Positions 12,091 to 23,306 of a stretch of 64,000 nucleotides of DNA are shown in pieces (position 1 is the stretch's first letter; each line of letters opens with the position of its first letter). The DNA lies in assembly GCF_901000735.1 (NCBI RefSeq), contig NC_081541.1:24801743-24865742 (forward strand), in the 5' to 3' direction. The stretch is from Corylus avellana (Eukaryota > Streptophyta > Magnoliopsida > Fagales > Betulaceae). A model generated the notes under the pieces. That model did no database searches. It saw only the letters and a program-made list of their open reading frames with translations, and was not told the DNA's origin. Both the position numbers and the translations under genes were made by a program.

Positions 12091-14942
12091 CAATAATTTA
12101 ACCAAACATTCAGACAAATACCAATAATAATTATTATATTACTTGTACAATAATAATTAAGTTAACAAATTTTGGAATATGAACCTTATGTTGTAAAATG
12201 TATTTGTTTTACCTGTGCTTGAGTAGCATCTTTTTTCGGCTTATATTTCTTCGGTTTCCACCTCTTCCAGTCTGGGTTCAAAGGTAAATGACAACCTTTA
12301 TAATTATGCCCTAAACCCCCACAATTTCCACATTTAACAATATATCCACTACGGGTTAGCTTGTAGGGGTTAGTTGGCTCATCTACAGCTTTTCCCCTAC
12401 TAATCTTTGGTCGACCAGGAGCCCTTCTAATGATAGGTGGCTGGATTTCATCGCATGGATCATCAGCTGGCCATGTCTGTGGACCTTCCATGCCATACAC
12501 TCGAGCTGTATATCCTTGCATATACTTGTCCATCTTGTAATAATCATCCAAATAATCCTCTGGTTTTTGTTTATGCATGTAAATTGCAGCACAAGCATGT
12601 GAGCAAGGGATCCCACTCACCTGCCATCGTCCACATGTGCATGTGCGATGATCTAACCGGACTAAACGCCGTGGCTCGTATATGTCCTCGATCTCAAACT
12701 CCAACTCATTCTGCTACCGACTAATACAATTCCTTGCACCACTTTTTGACCTCTCCAATTTTTTCTGGATCTTTGGGCATATTGTGTAGTGCGTCGACCG
12801 GATTCCATTCCTTTTCTGCTGGAAGCGTGCCATTATTTGCAGACGAATTTCTTCAAGCATAGTCAGTATAGGCTTAATCCTAGCTTCCTTAATCCACGCG
12901 TTGAAGCTCTCGGCCAAGTTGTTTAATAACATATCACTTTTGGTTTGGCAGTTGAAAGCATGTCTGGACCATGATGCCTTCGGTACACCACTAAGGTAAT
13001 CGTGTGCACCTTTATCCATTGACAATATATTATGCATGTGATGGTCAAACGCATAAACATTGGCTGCACGTGCAGCCCCCCACAACTCATCCTTCATAGC
13101 TTTCCCGGTGTAGCCTTTCGCTTTGAGGTTCGCATGTAGATGCCGAACACAAAAGCGATGCTCAGCATGTGGCAACATAGCCTCAAATGCAATTCCAAGC
13201 CCCTACATACATAAATTTATGTTAAATTATATGGAACAACATAAAGGAATAAAAGGAATAAAATAACACAATAAGAACATAAATAGTATTTTACACTAAA
13301 TACCTTCTGTCTGTCAGACATTATAGTCCAACCAAGTCCACCTTCTGGCCCGCATAAGTCCTCCAATAAAATGGCAATGAACCACTACCATGAATCTCTT
13401 GTCTCTGCCTCAGCCACAGCAATTGCAATGGGGAACATGTCGTCGTTGCCATCCTTGCCTATGGCACACAACAATTGCCCCCCATATTCCCCCTTTAGAT
13501 GACAAGCATCTAAACAAATTATGGGCCGACAACCATGTCTGAACCCCTTCTTACATGCATCAAGACAAATATACATCCACTGAAAGAATACTCCATCTCT
13601 GTGTACAAAAGCACTACTACCAGGGTTCGTACTGAGTATTGCCATTGCGTATCTCCGTGTGAGGCGATATTGCTTAGAGTGCCTACCAAAAACTTGATGC
13701 AATGCCTCCTTCTTCGCTCTATAGCAACGGTCAATAGGAACATCGATGTTAAGGTCTCTCTTCACCCTCTGTTTCAATGCATATGGTGTCCACGTGGGGT
13801 CATCCTTGAAGTCCCTCTTATAAGCACGAACAAGATACTCAACATCGCATCTGGAGTTTTCGTACTGATTACCACAAATATGAACCGGGTAGTACGTCTT
13901 AATTTGAAAAGAAGTCCTGGTAGCATCGGTAGAGGCATGAATCCTCCATGAGCAATGGTCTAATTTACAGACTGCACTCACCCTACTCGTGTCATTGTGC
14001 TTGTAGTTGTAATCAAACCCTTTCTGCACAGCATGCGTCTTCAGTGCCATCTTGAAGGAACTTGAATCTGCAAATTGATCCCCAAGCTCAAACGTCACTA
14101 GAACCTTCAAGTCATGTTTCAGATTGAACTGTCTATACCGCTTCCTTTTTTTTCCAACCTCGGCAGCATCACTTTCTTGCAAACTTGCAAGACCATCACT
14201 TTCATCATCAGATTCCTCCTCCCCAAAATCGGCTCCTTTATCACCTATGTTAATGTCAACTTTTTCCCACCATTTGGACGTCCCATCCTTCTCTTTATTG
14301 ACCTCAGCGGCATCATAGAAAAGGTCCTCATCCTCGCCATCGGTTGCTTCGAAGTCAGTCAACAACTCCTTGATAACTTCATCAATATCCTCTTCCACTT
14401 TCTTCTTCCGTGGCCTACCACCACGTCCATTTTTTTTTTTTACCAGTTTTGGGCACGGTGTCCGCACCAACATTCTGATTGTCTTCCTCGTCCTGCAAAA
14501 CCGGTTGAGCAACCCGTCTTCTTCTTCTTCTACGTACTGAAAAAATATATTCAAAAATTAAAATTAAAAACCTAAAACAAAAGAATCAACTAATAAAAAA
14601 CCATAAATAATTGTGACAACATAAGAGTCCAACTCAATTTCAATTTCTATGTACCTCCTCGGCTGGTGGTCGGTTGCCTGCTTGGTTTCTTGGATGGCGT
14701 AACAGAACGGGTAGCCTTAGTTTTAACTCGGGGGCTTTTGAAATGTTTTGATTGAGAATGTCCACCTTCTCCACCTTGTCCTTGTACATCTCCATCTTCA
14801 CGTGCAGCATTAGGTATGTCCTCCATCCCTAAAAGAAACAATCAAATTTGTTGTTAGTCATTCGGGAAGGGAAGGCTAAGTGCTGTCATGATATATTATT
14901 TGAAAAACAATTAAGTTAACAAATAAGAAATAAGTATACTAC

Positions 14943-15175
14943 CTTCAGCCCTAGGTATTTCATCCACCCCGTCACCTTCTCCATCTCCATCATGAAGGGG
15001 AGGCCTAGGTATCTCACCCACCCCGCCACCACCTTCTGCATCTCCATCATGACGGGGAGCCCTAGGTATCTCACCCACCCTGCCACCACCTTCTCCATCT
15101 CCGTCATGCTGGGCAGTATTAGGTATCTCACCCACCCCGCTACCACCTTCTCCATGTTGTCCTTCAACAGCTTCA
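14943..15175 (-). repeat. Imperfect coding repeat in MULE exon 1
   Basis: Four tandem copies of a unit of about 54-57 bp encode variants of GGGVGEIPRAPRHDGDAEG near the end of exon 1. The following exon also carries a related EDIPNAAREDGD, so the repeat array has been split by an intron. Acidic, glycine-rich linker of unknown role. Confidence 0.75.
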
Positions 15176-15510
15176 AGAAATAAATGCTCATCTACTATTA
15201 TAGCACTGTCCACCATATGTTCAACGTATAAATGAACATCTTGTGCTCTGTACTCAGCCATAATATTTACAAAATCTACAACGTCTGCATCACTATTTAA
15301 AGATATCACTTGATTATGTGGACTATCACCGACATTATACCAACATCTAAAGTCGCTCATGTATCCTAAGTCACGAACCAACTCTTTGACTTCCCACATA
15401 CTAAAATAGTCAACATCATAGCCTTTCACTTCATGGACGTCGCCACCAACGTAGTTAAATGGGGTATGGGTCATTGTTCCACCGTGGTGCATGATTATAT
15501 TGACAGCCAT

Positions 15511-16473
15511 ATCTGTAAACATATAAACGAGTGTAAGAAAAAATATAAAAGAGTGTAAGAAAAAATATTTGTCAATACAAGAAAACACAAAAAACAATAA
15601 TATCTATCTATTGCATGAAATGAAATGATTTAATGATATATATATATATATCATTAAAAATTATACATGCATGTTTTGGACTCAAGATGCCCAACTTAAG
15701 CTGATTTTGGAAGTTAGGTTGACATAGTTGGCAACCATTCAATTGGGAAAAAAAGACAAAACATAATAGTAATAATAAACATATANNNNNNNNNNNNNNN
15801 NNNNNNNNNNNNNNNNNNNNNNNNNNNNNNNNNNNNNNNNNNNNNNNNNNNNNNNNNNNNNNNNNNNNNNNNNNNNNNNNNNNNNAACTGAGACAGTACT
15901 TCTATTGACTAAGATATACATGTAACCGATATTGTCAGATAAAAAGCACCACAAACTCTTAATAAACAAATCCAGATGACAAATAAAAACCACAGTTCAA
16001 ATTGCAAGTATAAGAACCCAAATTTGAGAGAGAGAGAGAGAGGATTCTGATGCAAACTAACATTTTGACTCTGGAAGATTGCCTGTGCCGCTGTTAAGAC
16101 ATCTGCAGTTAAAATAACTATATAAATGAGCATTCCATAGATTCATACATGAATTTGAAACGCACCAAGTATGAAGTGATATCAGACTTGAAAGTTTACC
16201 AGTATCTACAACTTCCACTATCAATTATCAAGTATTCAATTCTGTACAATTGAGTGTAAAGTTAAGACAGAAAATAATGATCTGGAAACATAGTTCCCCA
16301 TCCCAACTTACAACATTATACCAGTATATTATTGTAGAGATATATAGACCTGTGCAGCAAACCTGAAGTAAACCTTCACTGCTTGTCTCGTATGGGTTCA
16401 CTGAGCTTGAATAAGCCTAAATATATTTCCTTGGTTTCTACACTGCAAGTTAGAGAGGGAATTGAAGGGTGCC
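15511..16473. other. Non-coding, includes 100-N gap at 15786-15885
   Basis: Leader side of the MULE gene, a (TA)n palindrome at 15636-15656, then the gap, then AT-rich DNA with a GA run at 16025-16043. The missing MULE end may lie in the gap. No gene seen. Confidence 0.5.
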
Positions 16474-16632
16474 ATGAAGACTAAGAAGCCATGCCTCTTA
16501 ATTGCTCTGCTTCTAATCCTGTCTTATTACACACCATGCTTCTCCATAGCTGCTGATATCCTTTCTCCAGGTCACTCTCTTTCCCTTTCAAAGAGAGAAA
16601 CCATGTTCCCCAAAACTCACATGCTATATTAG
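16474..16632 (+). CDS. Signal-peptide exon of an unidentified secreted or receptor protein (partial)
   Basis: The ATG at 16474 opens MKTKKPCLLIALLLILSYYT, then PCFSIAADILSPG: a basic start, a hydrophobic core and a small-residue cleavage site. After SPG the sequence GTCACTC could be a splice donor, or the frame can run on to a TAG at 16632. An N-terminus of this kind occurs in G-type lectin receptor kinases and other secreted proteins, but no lectin or kinase sequence follows before the retrotransposon at 16920. Perhaps an orphaned first exon. Confidence 0.35.
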   Translation: MKTKKPCLLIALLLILSYYTPCFSIAADILSPGHSLSLSKRETMFPKTHMLY

Positions 16633-16919
16633 GCTTCGCATTTTTGAAACCAAGACCAAGTCTGAGCCTAAATCATGATACTGCAAACAAACATGTCCTG
16701 GTCCTCATTTTTATTAATTAAGACTTTTGTAATTGGATGGCTCAAATGGTAATGGCCTTCTTGGTGTTGGTGGTAATATTCTTATTGGGCTAAAGGTTTG
16801 AATCTTTTTAAAGATAAACAATTCTTTAGAACCATGTTCGCTAACGAAGCTCGATTCTTACCCAATTCATTTCTTAGTGGGGTTCTCCATCATTGCAAAA
16901 TATTAATAATAATAATAAT

Positions 16920-17801
16920 TGAAAAACACTATGCCAACTCCAAAAACTTGTTTATCACAATTTATGCGGAATTAATATTATGAAGCAATAAACAATTCAA
17001 TCACCCAAAATATATAAAACAATAAAGAGGCAGACACAGATATTTTGGTTACGAAAAGGAAACCTTTTAGAAACTGATCTAAAAGAAAAACCTCTCCGGA
17101 GCAGCCAAACCCAGGAAATCACTATCAAAAGATTATCCAGAGATTACAGACACTAGGAACACTTACAACCCTTTGCAAGACCTTGGCTCTGTAAGATCGA
17201 CAAGCCTACAACTCGTCTCCTTGCTCACAATCTTCTTCAACGTGATTCTCCTTTACCGGACCCTTCCGATAGACTTCTAAACCGTAGATTTATCAAAGGA
17301 ATAACTAAAACTCTAAAAGATTCAATTTAACGCTCACCACATATGATCTCACTTAGCACAACCTCCGACGAACTTTCTGGGGGTGAAAATTTGCCCCTCT
17401 CTCTTCTATAATGATGTATATATACCCCCGATAAAACCCTAGACCTAACCCACTTAAAATCACATTTTTGAGCCTAAAAGGTACGGGGTGTCCGGACAGG
17501 TTAATGGGCTGTCCGAACAGGGCTTTGCGGAGCAAAATTTGAGTTTCTGGAAATGCGGTCCGGACCTAGGGAAGGCATGTCCGGATATGGGTGAAACAGC
17601 ATTCTGGAAATGATGTCTAGTCTTGATCAACAGCTCCTTTGTGGTCCGATTGAACTGAAATTTTGCATGGACATTCATAACACATGAATCTACATTATGA
17701 ACGGTGGAGATTGGATTCTGAGCATTCTATATCAGTGTTTGAGCCCATGAACAGTAGCCTTTGCATTTTGAAACTGAATTAAGCTAATACAAGAACTAAC
17801 A
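16920..17801 (-). repeat. LTR (3' LTR in element orientation)
   Basis: Aligns along its whole length with 20343-21239. Boundaries set by TG...CA and by the adjoining polypurine tract just inside the element. Confidence 0.85.
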
Positions 17802-19471
17802 CTCCCCCTTTGGCAATTCAATGACAACCAAAATGCCGAGCCAATCCCATCATCTCCCCATATTTACTCCCCCTTTTTGTCACAGAATGACAAAAGGTCT
17901 TCATGTTTCCTGAAACACTTCACAAAATACATCAAGGCATATGTGGAGCAAGAAGACATAAATAAAACTCATGATAAAAAAAAAAATGACGTAGAATGCA
18001 TGATCACAAAAAAACATCAGCAAAACTCCCCCTCAATGTATGACTCAATTAACAACAAGAAACTGGAAATGCAAAACATGTTTCTCCCCCTCAAAAGTCA
18101 AATGAACACACATAATACACACATCAACGACTCATGTATTTCAACAATGAATATCCCAAACATGCTCAAAATATACAAAATATATATGAGATTAAAAATG
18201 GCAAGGAACTCATATTGCTTAGCCTAAACAAAAGACACAATGTTCCATTTAACCAATGCTTGTTTGGTGTGTGTGTGTGTGTGTGTGAGCCATTCAAAGA
18301 GAAAAATGGTCAACTTACAAAATGAGGAGAAAGTTTTACCACCATTAGGTTTTGACAAGTATATCAAATCAAGAGTCAAACCTTATCATACTAGGGCCTA
18401 GCCACTCTCATCCTATACATTTCTCTTTGTAAAACATTTTGCACAAGTTTGACACAGTGAAATAAATTCCTTTTGGAATATGATCTTTTAATTTTATTTG
18501 TTTCACTATTTTGTTTATTGTTCTCTTTGAAAAAGTGTCCTTAAACTTTTGGTACTTACCACAAAAGAAAAAGTAGGAATTTTTAAGCTCTAGATTCAAC
18601 TAGCACATGGTTAATTTGAAAAATATTACTAGTCAAAAACCTCATATGGTTACCTAATAGACCTCACAAATAAAGTGAAACAAAACCTTAATTTAAGCTT
18701 AAATGTGCACAAGAAATAAAGCATGGGCAAAATGTACCACATAAGCTCAGGCTTTAGGTAACCACAAAAACAAGTCCATTGACACAAATTTTCATCTCAT
18801 ACATATTAAGAACATTCCAAGACGCAAGAAATTAAATCCATAAAAAGCAACATGAGAAATTAATGGACTATCTAGGTGCATAAGACAAAAAGAAAGAAAA
18901 GAAAACAATAAAAGTAACATATTTTTGTCTTTTTAATATTTTTCACAAAAGAAATGCACACAAACGAAAACAAATGCAAAACAAACAAAAATGCAATGCA
19001 TAAAGAAAAAAAAACAACATGCTTGAATTAAGATTACAACAGGCAATAAATGAATGTCCTTTAGCATTAAACTTTTATCACATCTTATAAGTCCCACTAC
19101 AAAATAATGATTTGGTTTAATAACTACTTCTAGGTCTTCACAAGACATTTCACTTTCATGAACACTTGATTAGTAAGTAGACAAAAATCTTGGTGGTCTA
19201 CACACAACATCTCATCTATAAGCCTTTCAAAGATCATAACATATGAATTTCTTAAAAAATCCTTTATGAATATGCCTCATAACAAGAATTTCAAAACAAA
19301 CATGTATACACTCTTCACACAAAAAGTGTAACAACCAAAAAAAACTGCAATGCATAAACTAGAAAACAAAAAAAAACAAAAAAATGCAAAGCAAAGAAAA
19401 ATAACACGCTCTAGGATATTCAAAAATAAGCAAAACAATCAATCATATGCATGTTATTGACTCACCTAACT
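17802..19471. other. Non-coding interior of the gag-only retrotransposon
   Basis: AT-rich, with several CTCCCCCT-like pyrimidine tracts and a (GT)n run at 18270-18289. Frames are short; no pol domain could be recognised. Confidence 0.6.
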
Positions 19472-20272
19472 TTAGGTGAGATCACTACCACTCCCCCTCA
19501 ATGGGTAAATGGTATAATCCTTCCTAACCCAAACCTTCTTAAATGAAGGTGTAGAGACGTGAACATTTTCAAACTTGTCTACTCTAGACACACCTCCCAT
19601 CATCATTACCAAACCCTCATAATCTTTCTTAGAAACAGAATTTTTATTTTTATGCACATGAGGTTTCAATTTAAAACAGTTGGGTCGAATGTGACCAACT
19701 TTTCCACAATGATGACAAGTAGAGATAAACCTTTTAGGAGGTAGATCCCTAGGAAGATGGACGACTCTATATTTGGGGTAAGATACACAATGTTCAATAT
19801 GAATTTTCTTAACTTTCTTACCTTGTGAGGTCGAGGCAGCTGCTGTTTTTCTTTTAACCAAAAAGTCTTCTACTTTTTCTGATTTAACAAATATTATCTC
19901 GGAAGTAAAATCATTGTTAGAAGACAAAGCAACATGACAATCAAAACTTAACTCAGATTTATCACAATCAGAATTCTGAGTATGTAACATATTCTCAAGG
20001 GAATTGCTAGAGAATTTTTCTAATTGAGTTTTTAACTCTTTTAATTTATTCTCTAACAAATCAACTTTAGAACCTAAAACAGAATTTTCAGATTTTAAAT
20101 AATCAATTAAAGCATGTGATTCAGACAATTTAGTAACAATAGATTCATTCACATGTTTAAGATCTTCAAACTCCCCCAAACAATTTGTGTATTGATGTCT
20201 CAAAATAGTGAATTTTTCCAACAAATTGTTGAAGGAGTTTATAAGATCATATTCCCCTTGAGAAGTATTCAT
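19472..20272 (-). CDS. Copia-type gag protein (C-terminal part) with CCHC zinc knuckle
   Basis: 266 residues. The N-terminal half is a predicted coiled coil (repeating L/I spacing in SENSVLGSKVDLLENKLKEL). A Lys-rich segment follows, then the zinc knuckle CHHCGKVGHIRPNC (CX2CX4HX4C) near residue 190. The frame starts at MNTSQGEYDLINSF close to the primer-binding site, so the usual N-terminal gag (UBN2-like) domain is absent. The protein would package RNA in a virus-like particle only with help from an autonomous relative. Ends with a TAG just after SGSDLT. Confidence 0.8.
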   Translation of the reverse strand: MNTSQGEYDLINSFNNLLEKFTILRHQYTNCLGEFEDLKHVNESIVTKLSESHALIDYLKSENSVLGSKVDLLENKLKELKTQLEKFSSNSLENMLHTQNSDCDKSELSFDCHVALSSNNDFTSEIIFVKSEKVEDFLVKRKTAAASTSQGKKVKKIHIEHCVSYPKYRVVHLPRDLPPKRFISTCHHCGKVGHIRPNCFKLKPHVHKNKNSVSKKDYEGLVMMMGGVSRVDKFENVHVSTPSFKKVWVRKDYTIYPLRGSGSDLT

Positions 20273-20319
20273 AGCAAACAGGAGTCAACAAATCTCACTC
20301 AAGAATTTAATCCAAACAG

Positions 20320-20342
20320 AGTAAACCCGCTCTAATACCAAT
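20320..20342 (-). promoter_or_regulatory. Primer-binding site of the retrotransposon
   Basis: Reverse complement reads TTGGTATTAGAGCGGG directly after the 5' LTR, one or two mismatches from the complement of the 3' end of plant initiator-Met tRNA. Confidence 0.75.
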
Positions 20343-21239
20343 TGAAAAACGCTATGCCAACTCCAAAAACTTGTTTATCACAATTTATGCGGAATTAATA
20401 TTATGAAACAATAAACAATTCAATCACCCAAAATATATAAAACAATAAAGAGGCAGACACAGATATTTTGGTTACGAAGAAAAACCTTTTAGAAATTGAT
20501 CTAAAAGTAAAACCTCTCCGAGGCAGCCAAATCCAGGAAATCACTATCAAAAGATTATCCAGAGATTATAGACACTAGGAACACTTACAACCCTTTGCAA
20601 GACCTTGACTCTGTAAGATCGACAAGCCTACAACTCGTCTCCTTGCTCACAATCTTCTTCAACGTGATTCTCCTTTACCGGACCCTTCCGATAGACTTCT
20701 CAACTGTAGATTTATTAAAGGAATAACTAAAACTCTAAGAGATTCAATTTAACGCTCACCACATATGATCTCTCTTAGCACAACCTCCGACGAACTTTCT
20801 GGGGGTGAAAATTCGTCTCTCTCTCTTCTATAATGATATATATATATATACCTCCGACAAAACCCTAGACCTAACCCACTTAAAATCACATTTTTTGGCC
20901 TAAAAGGTACGGGGTGTCCAGACAGGTTAATGGGCTGTCCGGACAGGGCTTTGCGGAGTAAAATTTGAGTTTCTGGAAATGCGGTCTGGACCTAGGGAAG
21001 GCATGTCCAAACATGGGTGAAACAGCATTCTGGAAATGCTGTCCAGTCTTGATCAATAGCTCCGATCGATGAGCGTTTGTGGTCCGATTAAGCTGAAATT
21101 TTGCATGGACATTCATAACACATGAATCTACATTATGAACGGTGGAGATTGAATTTTGAGCATTCTATATCAGTGTTTGAGTTTGTGAACAGTAACCTCT
21201 GCATTTTGAAACTGAATTAAGCCAACACAAGAACTAACA
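20343..21239 (-). repeat. LTR (5' LTR in element orientation)
   Basis: Full-length partner of 16920-17801, slightly longer owing to small insertions, for example an extra GATCGATGAGCG near 21062. Confidence 0.85.
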
Positions 21240-21244
21240 ATAAT

Positions 21245-22195
21245 AATAATAATAATAATAAAATGTACGTCCATATAATTGATGATTAGGGTACTGTAGG
21301 CCCAAAATTCCATTGTCGCTAGCTGGAGATGAACGTGACGTCGTATAAATTATGTATTGCATGATGCATGACCCATGACGCATCACATCTCTCCCTGGAA
21401 TCTTATTCAAAAAGGGGATGCATGGTGCCCAACAATACATGTGATAATCGTGGGGGCAGGGAGCATCTCGTTCTTCCTTGCATACAGGACTTTTGACGAG
21501 ACCGCATCGCATCACATGCCATGATCATGATCATCTGGTTCTTTGCCAAACAGGAATTTCAATGACTAATCATCCACTGCTTCTAATCTCTCATGCCAGC
21601 CAGGTTGAACCATTGCGACTACTCTCTAATGTGCGGTCCAACTCGGAATCTGGTTGCGACACATAGGCTAGACGCGCCAATTCCCCAAATTCACCTAAAT
21701 TTGGAAGAAATTATATTAATTCTTGAAAACGAGTTAAAAAGAAAGGAGAGAATAATCCTCTGATTTTTTTTTTTTTTTTCTTTCTTACCTCTGCTCCAAT
21801 TACTTAGAAGAACTTGAGTTTTCAAAATGATAAATGATACAGATTCAACTTGGGGCCAATTTTTTTTTATTTTTTAAATTAAAAAAAAATAACAAAATTA
21901 AAAATTAAAAAAGTTTCCGAAGCAATCATTTTTATTTTGGTATTTCTTTTATTTGATATTTAAAAAAAAAAAATTGTATTTTTATTCATAATAAAGACCA
22001 ATTTTTTTAAAAAAATGGTCTGTATTATGAAGATCTTGTTGCTGCAGTTCACATGGACCACATCCACCCGTGCTCTCTCTATATATATATACAATCAGAA
22101 TAATCAGCTCTCTCCAATGCAGAGCTGGTTTTCTCCCATTTTTGTTTTCCAAGCCTGAGCTCATTGAAACATTAATTAAGGTTGCTGGCTCTAAA
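21245..22195 (+). other. Upstream region of PCR gene B
   Basis: Shares blocks with the upstream DNA of copies A (inverted) and C. TATATATATATACAATCAG at about 22079-22097 is the counterpart of the gene A core promoter. No other gene is seen. Confidence 0.55.
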
Positions 22196-22779
22196 ATGTC
22201 TCAACCAACGACTGCAGTCCCATGGTCATCCGAGCTCTGGGACTGCTTCCCCGACCTGCGTAGCTGTAAACTCCTTTTTCTTTAAGAGATTATATTAAAA
22301 TTTCTTTTTTATTTAATTTCCTCTTCTCTTTTTTCCTTTTTTTTTTTTCCCCCCCATTTTGAAGCTAATTAACTCTGTTACAGGTTTCGTGACATTTTGG
22401 TGTCCATGTATTACTTTCAGGCAGATCTCCGAGATTGTAGATAAAGGAGCATCCTGTGAGTAGAGCAGAAAGAATATATATATATATATATATAGTTTAA
22501 ATATTAAGCAAATAAATTAATTAACATTTGAGTTTTGTTTTGTGGAAATTTTCAGCCTGTGGTGGAAACGCGGCCCTGTTTTTCCTGATAAGTCTTTTCA
22601 CAAATTGTGGCTTCTGTTACTCGTGCTTTTATCGTCAAAAACTGCGAAAACAATATATGTTGGTGGAGACCCCCTGTTTGGATTGCTGTGTTCATCTTTT
22701 TTGCCTTCATTGTGCCTTGTGCCAAGAGTATCGTGAGCTCCAGCACCGTGGGTTTGACGTGTCTCTTGGTAATTATATA

Positions 22780-22826
<47 letters not shown>

Positions 22827-23306
22827 AAAAATACAGTTGAAACTAAATATATAATGTTTAATTTTATTTTATTTAATTTTAATTGGTTATACATATTAAG
22901 TCACCATTTGTCCCAAAAGCTTAAGCTGATAAGAATTTGTAAAATTAATCACTTAACCATTGTTTTAACACTCCCCCTTACGTGTGGGCTCAACTCCCTT
23001 TTAATAGGCGAAGCCCAACACATGGAACATTTAATTTAAATGAGAGATGAATTGACGGAAGTTAAGGTTTGATCCGAGGATCTTTGGTTCTGATACCATA
23101 TTAAATCACCACTTGTCCCAAAAATTTAAGTTAATAAGAAGAGGTAAATTTAATCACTTAACCATTACTTTAAAAATTAATATATCAATTAATGGTATGT
23201 TAGTTTTGGTTGCTGGATATGGTTAGGATGGCATGGGAACGCGCATATGCACAATCAACGAGTACTGGCAATGGCTCCAGCTGTGGAAGGAGGGATGAAG
23301 CGGTGA
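22196..23306 (+). CDS. PLAC8 / plant cadmium resistance (PCR)-like protein, gene B
   Basis: Four exons: 22196-22265, 22384-22455, 22556-22768 and 23227-23306, GT-AG throughout, 144 residues with a TGA stop. Exon lengths 70/72/213 are identical to gene A, showing a recent common origin. It starts MSQPTTAVPWSSELWDCF. The exon-2 motif is CFVTFWCPC; gene A has CCLTFWCPC, so one cysteine is replaced by phenylalanine. Exon 3 carries CGGNAALFFLISLF and [19 protein letters not shown]. The tail ends AMAPAVEGGMKR. Expected to be a small membrane protein in the PCR/CNR group, with a role in metal transport or cell-number control by family analogy only. Intron 3 carries a (TA)n tract (22783-22825) and a TRIM. 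Confidence 0.9.
22894..23175 (-). mobile_element. TRIM (terminal-repeat retrotransposon in miniature) in intron 3 of PCR gene B
   Basis: Two near-identical ends of about 77 bp (22894-22970 and 23099-23175) flank about 128 bp. Read on the minus strand, the 5' repeat is followed by TGGTATCAGAACC, a primer-binding site for initiator-Met tRNA, and the 3' repeat is preceded by TAAGGGGGAG, a polypurine tract. No coding capacity. It is oriented opposite to the gene. Confidence 0.75.

Larger units (their letters stand above)
10582..15510 (-). pseudogene. MuDR-type (MULE) transposase gene, disrupted
   Basis: Exons read from the minus strand: 14943-15510, 14655-14828, 13304-14536, 12213-13202, then small exons 12001-12087, 11091-11156, 10939-11004 and 10582-10671 (stop TGA). 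Exon 1 encodes a PB1-like N-terminus with FNYVGGDVHEVKGYDVDYFS. Exon 3 holds the MuDR N-terminal domain and the start of the MULE catalytic core (CLDACHLKGEYGGQLLCAIG). Exon 4 holds the rest and a SWIM zinc finger (CTCGRWQVSGIPCSHA) followed by a CCHC knuckle (CGNCGGLGHNYKGC). Two in-frame TAG codons break it: 13385-13387 (after TRDSW) and 12714-12716 (after NCISR). A frame slip in an A tract near 14440 is also likely. Terminal inverted repeats were not found; a gap lies at 15786. Splice sites of the small tail exons are partly inferred. Confidence 0.85.
16920..21239 (-). mobile_element. Copia-like LTR retrotransposon carrying only gag
   Basis: Two LTRs (16920-17801 and 20343-21239) start TGAAAAAC and end AACTAACA. 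They are flanked by the 5-bp duplication ATAAT (16915-16919 and 21240-21244), though inside an (AAT)n run. Read on the minus strand, the 5' LTR is the right one. It is followed by TTGGTATTAGAGCGGG, close to the initiator-Met tRNA primer site. A polypurine tract AAAGGGGGAG abuts the other LTR. The interior codes only for gag; no protease, integrase, RT or RNase H is visible. This matches the non-autonomous layout called TR-GAG. The LTRs differ by scattered substitutions and small indels, so the insertion is not very recent. Confidence 0.85.

Noticed and set aside
14114..14575. 153-residue plus-strand frame opposite the MULE exon
   Set aside because: Shadow of the transposase coding exon, rich in F/L from its acidic and basic codons.
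7843..15660. Left and right TIRs of the MULE
   Set aside because: I compared both ends by eye and found no inverted match; the right end may be in the gap, so no boundaries were called.
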